In this document: in pieces, positions 24,448-31,653 of the stretch
Numbering within the stretch: position 1 is the first letter of the stretch
How the letters are laid out: the number at the start of each line of letters is the position of its first letter
NCBI RefSeq assembly: GCF_003863965.1
Contig: NZ_RRCN01000001.1
Coordinates: 3,306,304-3,370,303, forward strand
Origin: Paenibacillus oralis
GTDB lineage: Bacteria; Bacillota; Bacilli; Paenibacillales; Paenibacillaceae
Direction: 5' to 3'
DNA: 64,000 nt
Position numbers and translations under genes: made by a program
The notes under the pieces: model-generated
What the model was told of the DNA's origin: nothing
What the model saw: the letters and a program-made list of their open reading frames with translations, nothing else
The model's database searches: none

Positions 24448-25182
24448 ATGAGTACGATTTTGATCGTTGACGACGAGCGGGATATGGTGGAGCTGCTGGC
24501 GGATGAGCTGACGGCAAGGGGGCACAACGTGCTGGCCGCGTATAACGGAGACCGCGGCATCGAGCTGGCGGGCTCACGGCCCGACCTGGTCATTTTGGAC
24601 ATCATGATGCCGGGGCGGGACGGCTTTGACGTGTGCCGGGCGATCCGCGACACCGTTCGCTGTCCGATCCTTTTCGTCAGCGCCCGGCAGTCGGAAAACG
24701 ACCGGGTCAAGGGCTTTTCGCTCGGAGGCGACGATTATATCGTCAAGCCGTTTGGCCTGCGGGAGTTTCTCGCCCGCATCGAGGCCAACCTGCGCCGGGA
24801 GGAACGCGCCAGACAGACCGCCGGCACCGCAGGCACTGCCGATATCACCGGCACCGCCGGTACGGAAAAAGCCGCACAGACGCTTCTCCGCTGGCGAAAC
24901 CTGGAGCTCGACCTGAAGGGCATGGCCGTGACGGTTTGCGGCGAGCCGGTGGGACTGACCCGGAGGGAATACGAAATCGTCGAACTGCTTGCGCTGCATG
25001 CAGGGCAGGTTTTTTCCCGGGAGCAAATGTATGAACGGATTTGGGGGTTGGATGCGGAAGGCGACTCGTCCACCGTCGTTGAACATATCAAAAAAATCAG
25101 GGCCAAGCTGGCCGCGGCCGATCCGTCCGGGGACTATATCCAGACCGTATGGGGCATCGGCTACAAATGGAATAAGGGGTAA
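24448..25182 (+). CDS. OmpR-family response regulator of the LanFEG-type system
   Basis: Receiver domain with acidic VDDE, phosphoacceptor Asp51 (VILDIMMPG) and Lys in IVKPFG, followed by a C-terminal winged helix (about 150-244, ending TVWGIGYKW). Between them is an unusual low-complexity linker (TAGTAGTADITGTAGTE) encoded by GGCACCGC-like hexamers. The ATG at 24448 follows GGAGG. It likely activates the upstream transporter genes in response to the peptide sensed by the next gene's product. Confidence 0.88.
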   Translation: MSTILIVDDERDMVELLADELTARGHNVLAAYNGDRGIELAGSRPDLVILDIMMPGRDGFDVCRAIRDTVRCPILFVSARQSENDRVKGFSLGGDDYIVKPFGLREFLARIEANLRREERARQTAGTAGTADITGTAGTEKAAQTLLRWRNLELDLKGMAVTVCGEPVGLTRREYEIVELLALHAGQVFSREQMYERIWGLDAEGDSSTVVEHIKKIRAKLAAADPSGDYIQTVWGIGYKWNKG

Positions 25183-25186
25183 GCGC

Positions 25187-26626
25187 ATGAAAAAAATCGC
25201 CCATTGGTCGCTGAAGTCGCAGTTTATCCTTGGCTTTGTGCTGATCCTTGCGCTCAGCTTGCTGGCTACCGCCATCACCTATGCGTTTGGAGTCCTGCTG
25301 TTCACCCGGATGGAAAACAGCAGCGTCTACCCGGCCAATTTTTACGAAAAGCAAATTCCGGGCATTAAGGAATACATCCGGGAGGAGAACACGGCTTTGC
25401 TCGACCCGTCCCGGAGGGAAGCGCTGGAAGCCAAAGTGCCCGCGGCCGGCTTCCTTTATCAGGTGGTCGACGGTGAGGGGAACTATATCTACGGAACCTT
25501 CCGAGAAAAAATTTTCGCAGGAAAACAGCAATTGTACGACGGGCTGAATACGGTGACCGGCCTTCGCGGCAGGTTTGTCCAGACGGTGCCGGTGATCGGC
25601 GGGGACGGGCGGATTTCGGGCGCCATTTTGCTCTCCTATACGCTGAGCCCGACGTACACCGAAGGCCGCGGCTGGCTGGCGGCCGTTTTCATCGCTATTT
25701 TGCTGTCGCCGTTTTTTTACATCCTGCTGTTTACGCTGCTGTTCGCAAGACGAATCGCCGGGCGGATGAACGAGCCGATCCGCATGCTGATGCAGGCGTC
25801 CCGCAAAATCGCCGACAAGGATTTAGACTTCACGATTGAGTACCGCTCCGGCAATGAACTTGGCCAATTGTGCGCCGCGTTCGCGCAAATGCAGGAGGAG
25901 CTTCGCACTTCCTTGTCCGCGCAGTGGAGGCTGGAGCGGGAAAAAGCCGAAATGATCGAAGCGCTTGCCCATGATCTGAAAACGCCGATATCGCTCATTT
26001 CGGGTTATGCCGAAGCTTTGCTGGAATCCGGGGTCGCGGATGACAAGCAGCGCCGTTATCTTTCGGTGATTCACGACAATGCCCAAAAAAGCGCCGGGCT
26101 CGTGCGCCAGCTTCAATACAGCGCCGAGCTGGAGCGGTTCGAAGGGCAGTTAAACGTCTCGCCGGTGGAGCTTGTCCCCTGGACCGAAAAGCTGGTGGGG
26201 CAATTCAAGCCGGCCGCCGGGAACAAGGGGATTTGCCTGCTTTTTCACCCGGAAGGGGCCGGGGGGAAATACCGGATCGATACGGAGAAGCTGGAGCGGA
26301 TCCTCGGCAATATTATTTCCAACAGTATTTCTTACACTCCGGAAGGCGGGCGGATTGAAGTTGGTCTCAAAACCGAAGGAGGACAAGTCGTTTATCGGAT
26401 TCGGGATACCGGTCCCGGTTTTAACCCTGGGGAGGAGGAAAAGGTGTTTGAGCGTTTTTACCGGGCCGATAAAGCGCGCGGGCAGGCGGAAGGCCATTCC
26501 GGCTTGGGCCTGTACATCGCCAAGCGGCTGGTTGAAAGCCACGGGGGCTGGATTAAGGCCGGCAACGCGGAGGACGGTGGAGCGGTAGTGACGTTTGCGG
26601 TTGCCGCCGCAGCCGCGGGAGAATAG
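25187..26626 (+). CDS. sensor histidine kinase of the LanFEG-type system
   Basis: About 479 residues: membrane segments near 14-38 and 163-187 flank an extracellular sensor of about 120 residues. HAMP (ARRIAGRMNEPIRMLMQAS), HisKA with His in ALAHDLKTPISLI, and HATPase with N box (LGNIISNSISYTP), DTGPGF and GLGLYIAKRL follow. The classical extracellular loop distinguishes it from the loop-less BceS type and resembles CprK/NisK-like kinases. Four bases after the regulator gene; last gene of the operon. Confidence 0.88.
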   Translation: MKKIAHWSLKSQFILGFVLILALSLLATAITYAFGVLLFTRMENSSVYPANFYEKQIPGIKEYIREENTALLDPSRREALEAKVPAAGFLYQVVDGEGNYIYGTFREKIFAGKQQLYDGLNTVTGLRGRFVQTVPVIGGDGRISGAILLSYTLSPTYTEGRGWLAAVFIAILLSPFFYILLFTLLFARRIAGRMNEPIRMLMQASRKIADKDLDFTIEYRSGNELGQLCAAFAQMQEELRTSLSAQWRLEREKAEMIEALAHDLKTPISLISGYAEALLESGVADDKQRRYLSVIHDNAQKSAGLVRQLQYSAELERFEGQLNVSPVELVPWTEKLVGQFKPAAGNKGICLLFHPEGAGGKYRIDTEKLERILGNIISNSISYTPEGGRIEVGLKTEGGQVVYRIRDTGPGFNPGEEEKVFERFYRADKARGQAEGHSGLGLYIAKRLVESHGGWIKAGNAEDGGAVVTFAVAAAAAGE

Positions 26627-26822
26627 GGCGATCGCACCGGCGGTTGCCCGGCAACCGCCCTGAATTGTCCGGTAATTGCCGTATTCCGGCAAGCCGGCAA
26701 ATGGCTTATAATATATGCGTACGACAGCGGGCGGTTTGCCAGCCCAGATTCGACAACGCTTACATAAGATCCGCTCCGAAAGCCGGACTAACCTGGGGAA
26801 ACGAAAGGAGTAGCAGTCACAC

Positions 26823-27446
26823 ATGTTTTTTAAGGAGAACGACGTTGTATTGTTTCAAGGAGACAGCATCACCGACTGCGGGAGAAATTACGAAGACAGC
26901 GCATCGCTGGGCCTCGGTTATCCGCTGATGGTGGCCTCGCGGCTGGGGCATCTGTTCCCGGAGAAAAACCTTTCTTTTGTAAACCGCGGCATCAGCGGGA
27001 ACCGGGCCATCGATCTGAAAAACCGCTGGGACCGGGATTGCCTTGACCTCAAACCGACTTGGGTATCGATACTGATCGGCATTAACGACACCTGGCGGCG
27101 GTACGATTCGAACGACGCAACGAGCGAGGAGCAATTTGAGGCGTATTACCGCAATATTTTGGAACGCACCAAGGAGCGGTTGGATGCCAAGCTGATTTTG
27201 CTGGAGCCGTTTGTGCTGCCGGTTCCGGAGGACCGCAAACAGTGGCGCGTTGACCTTGATCCGAAAATCGCCATCACGCGCGAGCTCGCCCGCGAATTCG
27301 AAGCGATCCTCGTTCCGCTCGACGGCTTGTTTGCGGCGGCTTCCGCCAAAGTTAAGCCGGCTTACTGGGCGCCGGATGGCGTCCATCCTTCGGCAGCGGG
27401 ACACGGCCTGATCGCGGATGCCTGGATCAAAGCCGCCGGAGTGTAA
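26823..27446 (+). CDS. SGNH/GDSL-family esterase
   Basis: A 207-residue cytoplasmic-type SGNH hydrolase. Block I LFQGDSITD (nucleophile Ser), block II NRGISGNR (Gly), block III IGINDTWRR (Asn) and block V DGVHPSAAGH (Asp/His) are all present. Similar proteins deacetylate plant polysaccharide fragments (rhamnogalacturonan or acetylxylan). The adjacent pectate lyase suggests pectin use, but the substrate is inferred. No signal peptide. Terminator directly downstream. Confidence 0.88.
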   Translation: MFFKENDVVLFQGDSITDCGRNYEDSASLGLGYPLMVASRLGHLFPEKNLSFVNRGISGNRAIDLKNRWDRDCLDLKPTWVSILIGINDTWRRYDSNDATSEEQFEAYYRNILERTKERLDAKLILLEPFVLPVPEDRKQWRVDLDPKIAITRELAREFEAILVPLDGLFAAASAKVKPAYWAPDGVHPSAAGHGLIADAWIKAAGV

Positions 27447-27460
27447 TTTCTGATCGGAAA

Positions 27461-27494
27461 GACCGCCGGAGGAATTCGCTCCGGCGGTCCCTTT
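27461..27494 (+). terminator. intrinsic terminator after the esterase
   Basis: GACCGCCGGAG (27461-27471) pairs perfectly with CTCCGGCGGTC (27479-27489), followed by a T run. Confidence 0.85.
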
Positions 27495-27517
27495 TTGCGC
27501 AAACCCGACCTCTGTTG

Positions 27518-27604
27518 GAAATAGAGACAATTTGTGCCGTTATTTTCGAGATGTGCTCGCTCCTGTCGCAAAATAGAGGAAATTTATGTCGTTATTCCCG
27601 GGAT
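27518..27604. repeat. two direct copies of a 35-base intergenic unit
   Basis: Unit one (27518-27552) and unit two (27568-27604) share AAATAGAG-N-AATTT-TG-CGTTATT and a GAGAT or GGGAT end. It is another short intergenic repeat of the Paenibacillus type, here in two forward copies between convergent genes. Confidence 0.55.
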
Positions 27605-27634
27605 CTTTACAAAAACGCAGTGGGGAAGCCGCTT

Positions 27635-28306
27635 CTAATACTTCGTATTCCCGGACTGGCTGGTATTACCGGAAGCAAAACCTTTGAACAGCGTGGGGAC
27701 ATTATGATACCGCGTGTTTGTGATTTTGGCCGTGCTCGTTTTGCTGTCCGTTCTGAAAATGGAGTCCTTCACATCGGAAATGTCCGAATTATCCAGCGTG
27801 AACACTACTTTATACGAAGTGCCGCCGTTTTGCCGGGCTAATTTGCCGATGTCATTAGCTTTGAAGTTCTTTATGTTGATCGTGCCGGCCGCGTTGGCCT
27901 GGAACACTTTGTCGTAGGCTTTATATGCTCCACCGCCGGTAATATTGACCGTACCGGACTTTTTGAGCGTCAGGGCGTCTTCGCCTACGTCAAGCCAGGT
28001 CACGTTTGAGATGGTGCCGTTGCCGTAAACATGCACGCCGTCGGCGCCCGGCGCGCCGATATAGACGTTTTTCAGGGTAGCGTTGTTTTCCAATTTGAAA
28101 ATCGGCTTCTGGTTTTCGCCTTGGCCGCCGTCCCCCAAGGTGTCGGGATTCGCCACATAAGTCTGGCCTTTCCCGTCAAACGTTTCCCCTGCTTTCACCA
28201 GAATCGTTGAGTTGACCACGATCGGGGACGCGGCTTTCACTGGTGACAACCCTGATAGCGCTACCAATAATACACTGGACAAAATTAAGGCTGCGGCTTT
28301 TTTCAA
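27635..28306 (-). CDS. secreted pectate lyase, PL3 family
   Basis: A 223-residue exported enzyme: signal peptide [18 protein letters not shown], then a compact right-handed beta-helix with regular turns ([59 protein letters not shown]). Size and the [10 protein letters not shown] stretch fit PL3 pectate lyases, which cut polygalacturonate by Ca-dependent beta-elimination. I prefer a TTG start at 28306, since AAAGGATGG lies eight bases upstream; the ATG four codons earlier has that site almost touching it. Confidence 0.85.
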   Translation of the reverse strand: MKKAAALILSSVLLVALSGLSPVKAASPIVVNSTILVKAGETFDGKGQTYVANPDTLGDGGQGENQKPIFKLENNATLKNVYIGAPGADGVHVYGNGTISNVTWLDVGEDALTLKKSGTVNITGGGAYKAYDKVFQANAAGTINIKNFKANDIGKLARQNGGTSYKVVFTLDNSDISDVKDSIFRTDSKTSTAKITNTRYHNVPTLFKGFASGNTSQSGNTKY

Positions 28307-28579
28307 ATCACATTCCATCCTTTCGCCAAAGAAATTTTTCGGTGGGTCAAAAACGTATGCTGCTTCCACCGTTGGATGCGCTTCCAGATGTGCACCTCCG
28401 GCTGCACCCAAATCCAATAATATTCTTTTGGAGTAATAATATGAGTGTTGAATACAATATTTGGGATTTGTGATTTAATCTGTGCAAATTTCCCTGTATG
28501 GCAGGTGATTTCCTTGCGCCTCCCGAAAAGATATAATCATGGAGAAAATTATTCGTTTGACTCAGGAGGGGATTCGTAA

Positions 28580-29578
28580 GTGGCAGAAACGGCGAAAATC
28601 AAGTGGGGCATTATGGCCTCAGGCTGGATTGCCGAGCAATTTGTGGAGGATCTGGCCCATGCCGGGAATGGGGAGGCATACGCAGTAGGATCTCGTTCGC
28701 TGGAAAAGGCCAAGGCGTTTGCGGATAAATACTATATCCCGCAGGCTTACGGCAGTTATGAAGAGCTCCTGGCGGATGCGAACGTGGACGCGGTTTATGT
28801 GGCCACTCCGCATCCTTTGCACAAGGACAATGTCATGCTGGCGCTGCGGGCCGGCAAAGCGGTTTTATGCGAAAAGCCGTTTACGGTGAACAGCGCCGAG
28901 CTGGAGGAACTCATCGCTTACGCGCGGGAACGCAAGCTGTTTCTGATGGAAGCGATGTGGACGCGGTTTCTGCCTGCGATTCGCCAGGTTCGGGAGTGGC
29001 TGGCCGCCGGGCGGATCGGCGAGGTGCGCCTGGTGAAAGCCGATTTCGGCTTTCGCGCCGACTGGAATCCGGCCGGGCGGTTGTTCAACCCGGAATTGGG
29101 CGGGGGCGCGCTGCTGGATGCCGGCATTTATCCGGTTTCCTTCGCCGCGATGGTGCTGGGCGCCAATCCGCAGCGCATCCAAAGCACGGCTCACCTGGGG
29201 GAAACTGGAGTGGACGAGCATTTTTCCGTGCTGCTCACCTATGAAGACGGCAAAATCGCCTCCCTGAACGGAGCCGTCCGGCTGGCGATCGGCAACGATG
29301 CGTACATTCACGGCACCCACGGGAAAATATACATCCCCGGCTTCTTAAACGCCAAAACCGCCACCTTGTACGCGGATGGGGAAGAAGCGGAAACGTTTAT
29401 CGACGACCGTGAAACGAAGGGGTATGCGTTTGAAGCGGAGGAGGTCGGACGGGTCTTGAGCGCCGGGCTGACCGAAAGCGCGGAAATCCCGCTGGACGAG
29501 TCGCTGGCCATCATGCGCCTGCTCGACAAAATCCGCGAACCGTGGGGCCTGCGTTATCCGTTTGAAAAACAAGCGTAA
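28580..29578 (+). CDS. Gfo/Idh/MocA family oxidoreductase
   Basis: A 332-residue dehydrogenase of the branch containing dihydrodiol and NADP-xylose dehydrogenases. N-terminal Rossmann fold (IKWGIMASGWIAEQF) with the usual GxGxxA altered, VYVATPHPLH, catalytic EKP motif (LCEKPFTVN), and MEAMWTRFLPAI, which is typical of this branch. GTG start nine bases after AGGAGGG. Monocistronic with its own terminator. Substrate likely a sugar. Confidence 0.88.
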   Translation: MAETAKIKWGIMASGWIAEQFVEDLAHAGNGEAYAVGSRSLEKAKAFADKYYIPQAYGSYEELLADANVDAVYVATPHPLHKDNVMLALRAGKAVLCEKPFTVNSAELEELIAYARERKLFLMEAMWTRFLPAIRQVREWLAAGRIGEVRLVKADFGFRADWNPAGRLFNPELGGGALLDAGIYPVSFAAMVLGANPQRIQSTAHLGETGVDEHFSVLLTYEDGKIASLNGAVRLAIGNDAYIHGTHGKIYIPGFLNAKTATLYADGEEAETFIDDRETKGYAFEAEEVGRVLSAGLTESAEIPLDESLAIMRLLDKIREPWGLRYPFEKQA

Positions 29579-29584
29579 AATTTT

Positions 29585-29624
29585 ATCCCGCCAGGCTAGG
29601 GGAGCCTTGGCGGGATTTTTTTTC
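29585..29624 (+). terminator. intrinsic terminator after the oxidoreductase
   Basis: ATCCCGCCAGGCT and AGCCTTGGCGGGAT form a stem with one bulge, followed by a run of eight T. Confidence 0.85.
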
Positions 29625-29740
29625 TGGCAAAGTCATTGGACGAATGTTCTAAAATGGAGCAGCCCGGAATATGTATAATAAGGGGCAGCTTTTAGCCGCC
29701 CCGGCGGTACAACCTTTTCAGCAGGGATGTCTGACAGTTG

Positions 29741-29956
29741 CTAGATTATTTTTTTCGTGGAGAACGCGTTTCCCGTTTTTTCTTCATCCACCATGCTTTC
29801 CAACTGCTGCACCTGCTCGGAAAGTTCCTCAAGCGAGGTTTCGATTTTGCCCAATTTATCTCCGACGGTCTGCAGCACATACTTGATCAGAATGAAGCAC
29901 AGCGTTACAGGAAACCCGACATTGGCAACCAACGACACGATATCCGCAACTTGCAT
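29741..29956 (-). CDS. YvrJ-like small membrane protein
   Basis: A 71-residue protein: N-terminal MQVADIVSLVANVGFPVTLCF and one membrane segment, followed by an acidic coiled-coil tail (KIETSLEELSEQVQQLESMV). The start VANVGFP and size fit the YvrJ family, and it also resembles BhlA/UviB-type holins. AAGGAGG precedes the ATG. It is divergent from the split sigma-factor genes and shares their promoter motif, as yvrJ does with sigO/rsoA in B. subtilis, which supports the YvrJ identity. Confidence 0.7.
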   Translation of the reverse strand: MQVADIVSLVANVGFPVTLCFILIKYVLQTVGDKLGKIETSLEELSEQVQQLESMVDEEKTGNAFSTKKII

Positions 29957-29993
29957 GCTAATACCTCCTTTGATTTTTTGGGCCTTTCACTTA

Positions 29994-30025
29994 TATAGTG
30001 AAATTTATTTGGGCAAAGTACAACC
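29994..30025 (-). promoter_or_regulatory. split-sigma-type promoter of the YvrJ-like gene
   Basis: On the minus strand GGTTGT (30025-30020), 15 bases, then ATTTCACTATA (30004-29994). The same elements with identical spacing precede both sigma-like genes. The -10 side also sits in a dyad TTTCACT-N5-AGTGAAA (29985-30003). Confidence 0.7.
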
Positions 30026-30070
30026 AAAAATTAGAAAAAATGTTATAATAATAATTAGCTTTATAATTAT

Positions 30071-30102
30071 GGTTGTATATAATAGCCCAAAATTTCCCTA
30101 TA
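30071..30102 (+). promoter_or_regulatory. split-sigma-type promoter of the sigma-factor pair
   Basis: GGTTGT (30071-30076), 15 bases, then ATTTCCCTATA (30092-30102). It matches the divergent YvrJ-like promoter and the promoter at 53659, implying autoregulation by the encoded sigma factor. Confidence 0.72.
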
Positions 30103-30135
30103 TATAGAAGATGAAAATGAAAGGGGGAAGTAGTT

Positions 30136-30480
30136 ATGAAAGAACAACACACCGTGTACGAGCAATATCGGAAAGAAGTTTATCGGATCGCTTGGAGGGT
30201 TCAGTACAAAGCCAAGACTGTAAGAAAACGGGAATGTTCGTTCAATGGAGTCGAGCCGGCCGTAACCTGCTTCACCTCATCTTCTGATAACAAAATCGTT
30301 GTGAGACAGTTGATCAATGCGCTTCCTTCCGATACGGGGAAAACGATCATCTACAAACTCTTTCTACAGGACAAAACAGAGGGGGAAGTCGCCCGCGAGT
30401 TGAATATGACTCAGCAAGGGGTGAACAAATGGAAACGAAAGATGATCAAAGAGTTGTCCCGGATGATGAAGAGTTCCTGA
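30136..30480 (+). CDS. SigO-like split sigma subunit (region 4)
   Basis: A 114-residue protein. The C-terminal half carries a sigma-70 region-4 helix-turn-helix (INALPSDTGKTIIYK, EGEVARELNMTQQGVNKWKR), used for -35 recognition. There is no region 2. The next gene, overlapping by 52 bases in another frame, supplies a region-2-like domain. This two-polypeptide arrangement matches SigO (YvrI) and RsoA (YvrHa) of B. subtilis, which together control oxalate decarboxylase, yvrJ and their own operon. Here the same promoter motif precedes this gene, the YvrJ-like gene and the paralogue at 53722. No oxalate decarboxylase gene is present in the window. Confidence 0.78.
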   Translation: MKEQHTVYEQYRKEVYRIAWRVQYKAKTVRKRECSFNGVEPAVTCFTSSSDNKIVVRQLINALPSDTGKTIIYKLFLQDKTEGEVARELNMTQQGVNKWKRKMIKELSRMMKSS

Positions 30481-30650
30481 ATTTGCTGCGCAAAGCGAGG
30501 GAAAACGATCCCGAATCGACGTTAAAGCTGATTGAGTTGTTTAAAGGCGATATTTTGCATACAAGCAAGTTTATCCATATGTCTGAAGAAGACGCCGTTT
30601 CCGATATCATTCTCGAGTTTCTGGAGATGATCAAGGAGCGGGATGATTAG
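30429..30650 (+). CDS. RsoA-like split sigma subunit (region 2-like)
   Basis: A 73-residue acidic helical protein (EEFLNLLRKARENDPEST, LKLIELFKGDILHTSKF, DAVSDIILEFLEMIKE) like the N-terminal HTH_16/region-2 segment of small sigma factors and RsoA, which binds the core polymerase beta-prime subunit. It starts inside the preceding gene after AAGGGGTGA, so translation is coupled and the two subunits should be made together. It ends at a strong hairpin. Confidence 0.75.
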   Translation: METKDDQRVVPDDEEFLNLLRKARENDPESTLKLIELFKGDILHTSKFIHMSEEDAVSDIILEFLEMIKERDD

Positions 30651-30677
30651 AAAATCCCCTGCCACAGGGGATTTTCT
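30649..30677. terminator. terminator between the split sigma genes and the LytTR gene
   Basis: AGAAAATCCCCTG and CAGGGGATTTTCT pair perfectly over 13 bases with a CCA loop. The arm ends give T-rich tails in both directions, fitting the convergent gene pair. Confidence 0.8.
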
Positions 30678-30712
30678 GTCATCGTATTAATTCATAGTAC
30701 AGACGAATTCCC

Positions 30713-31450
30713 TCACTGCAGCACCAGCATATGGCGTGCATAGGTGTCTTTAAACTTTTTGGCTTGGGAACGTCCAATCGGAAATTCATCTCCATTGGAC
30801 ATGATCACAGATGCTGCGGTAAATTTGCGGACGTGAACTAAATTCACGATAACGGAGCGATGAATGGGTAAAAATGGTGGGTCTAATTTGGTTATGTACT
30901 CCATCATTGTGCCTGTAATGATGTACTGACGCTGCGCAGTAATGACGTTTAGCTTATTTTTGCTTAAGTTATGCTTTACTTTTACGATGGCAAGGATATC
31001 ATTTACCCGTAACACAATCTGTTCTTGTTCGAATTTGATGACGATAAATCGATGGACAGAAGTCGAAATATATTGGCAAAGATGAATCAGTTTCTTCGTC
31101 ATCACTTCACAAGGGACCGGTTTAAGCAGGTATTGGAATGGCTGAACATCAAAGCTTGTCATGGTATATTCCGGGCAATGGGCTAAAAATATAATCTGCA
31201 CGTCATGGTCTGGAAGGGAACGAATGATTTGGGCTGTTTCAATGCCGCTTATTCCGTCCATCTCAATCCCCAAAATAAGAATATGGAAGGGAAAGGGCTC
31301 GTGCTTCAAATAATGTTCGATCAGATCTTCACCGTTAAAAAAATGATCAAGGCGAAAGGTATAAGGCGTGCTGTTCGAAAGTTCCTTGAATAATCGCTCT
31401 AGCCAACCATGCTCCACCTCTTCATCGTCACAAACGGCAACGCGGAACAT
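30713..31450 (-). CDS. LytTR response regulator lacking the phosphoacceptor Asp
   Basis: A 245-residue protein with an N-terminal receiver-like domain (1-120) and a C-terminal LytTR DNA-binding domain (about 140-245; FLPIHRSVIVNLVHV is typical). The acidic pocket CDDEE and Lys110 (LLKPV) are kept. The phosphoacceptor Asp is Gly61 (ILILGIEMDG, codon GGG) and the conserved Thr is Ala90. It therefore should not be switched by aspartyl phosphorylation, and no kinase gene is nearby. It is divergent from the RiPP exporter gene and is the likely regulator of that cluster, perhaps sensing a ligand or the peptide directly. Confidence 0.88.
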   Translation of the reverse strand: MFRVAVCDDEEVEHGWLERLFKELSNSTPYTFRLDHFFNGEDLIEHYLKHEPFPFHILILGIEMDGISGIETAQIIRSLPDHDVQIIFLAHCPEYTMTSFDVQPFQYLLKPVPCEVMTKKLIHLCQYISTSVHRFIVIKFEQEQIVLRVNDILAIVKVKHNLSKNKLNVITAQRQYIITGTMMEYITKLDPPFLPIHRSVIVNLVHVRKFTAASVIMSNGDEFPIGRSQAKKFKDTYARHMLVLQ

Positions 31451-31473
31451 TTAAGGGCCTCCTTTGCTTCGAT

Positions 31474-31574
31474 TTGCGAATGGGTTCATGATTAAATCTA
31501 AATTGGATTTAAGTCGATTATATCATGAACATTACCCAAAATGTGGTTCGGACACATTTTTTTGCTATTCGCAA
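31474..31574. promoter_or_regulatory. divergent control region with nested dyads
   Basis: Between the LytTR gene and the exporter lie three nested inverted pairs: TTGCGAAT (31474-31481) with ATTCGCAA (31567-31574), GTTCATGAT (31484-31492) with ATCATGAAC (31522-31530), and TTAAATC (31493-31499) with GATTTAA (31506-31512). They are operator candidates for the LytTR regulator. A possible -10 (TATAGT, 31605-31610) lies downstream. Confidence 0.5.
31538..31563 (+). terminator. weak terminator or attenuator before the exporter
   Basis: AAAATGTG and CACATTTT form an 8-base, A+T-rich stem around a 7-base loop, followed by TTT. It sits upstream of the RiPP operon and could attenuate transcripts starting in the nested-dyad region. 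Confidence 0.45.
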
Positions 31575-31653
31575 CCATTTATCCCCAAAATTCGGCGTCT
31601 GTGCTATAGTGATTTTGACGGGAGATGTCACCTTATCGGGGAGGGGATTCCTT

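Noticed and set aside
29741..29956. The 71-residue membrane protein as a phage holin marking a prophage.
   Set aside because: No endolysin, structural or integrase genes are nearby, and the shared promoter with the split sigma genes supports a YvrJ-like role.
31525..31653. ATG at 31525 as the start of the RiPP exporter.
   Set aside because: It has no ribosome site, lies inside a dyad of the control region, and the added 43 residues look unlike an ABC exporter N-terminus.
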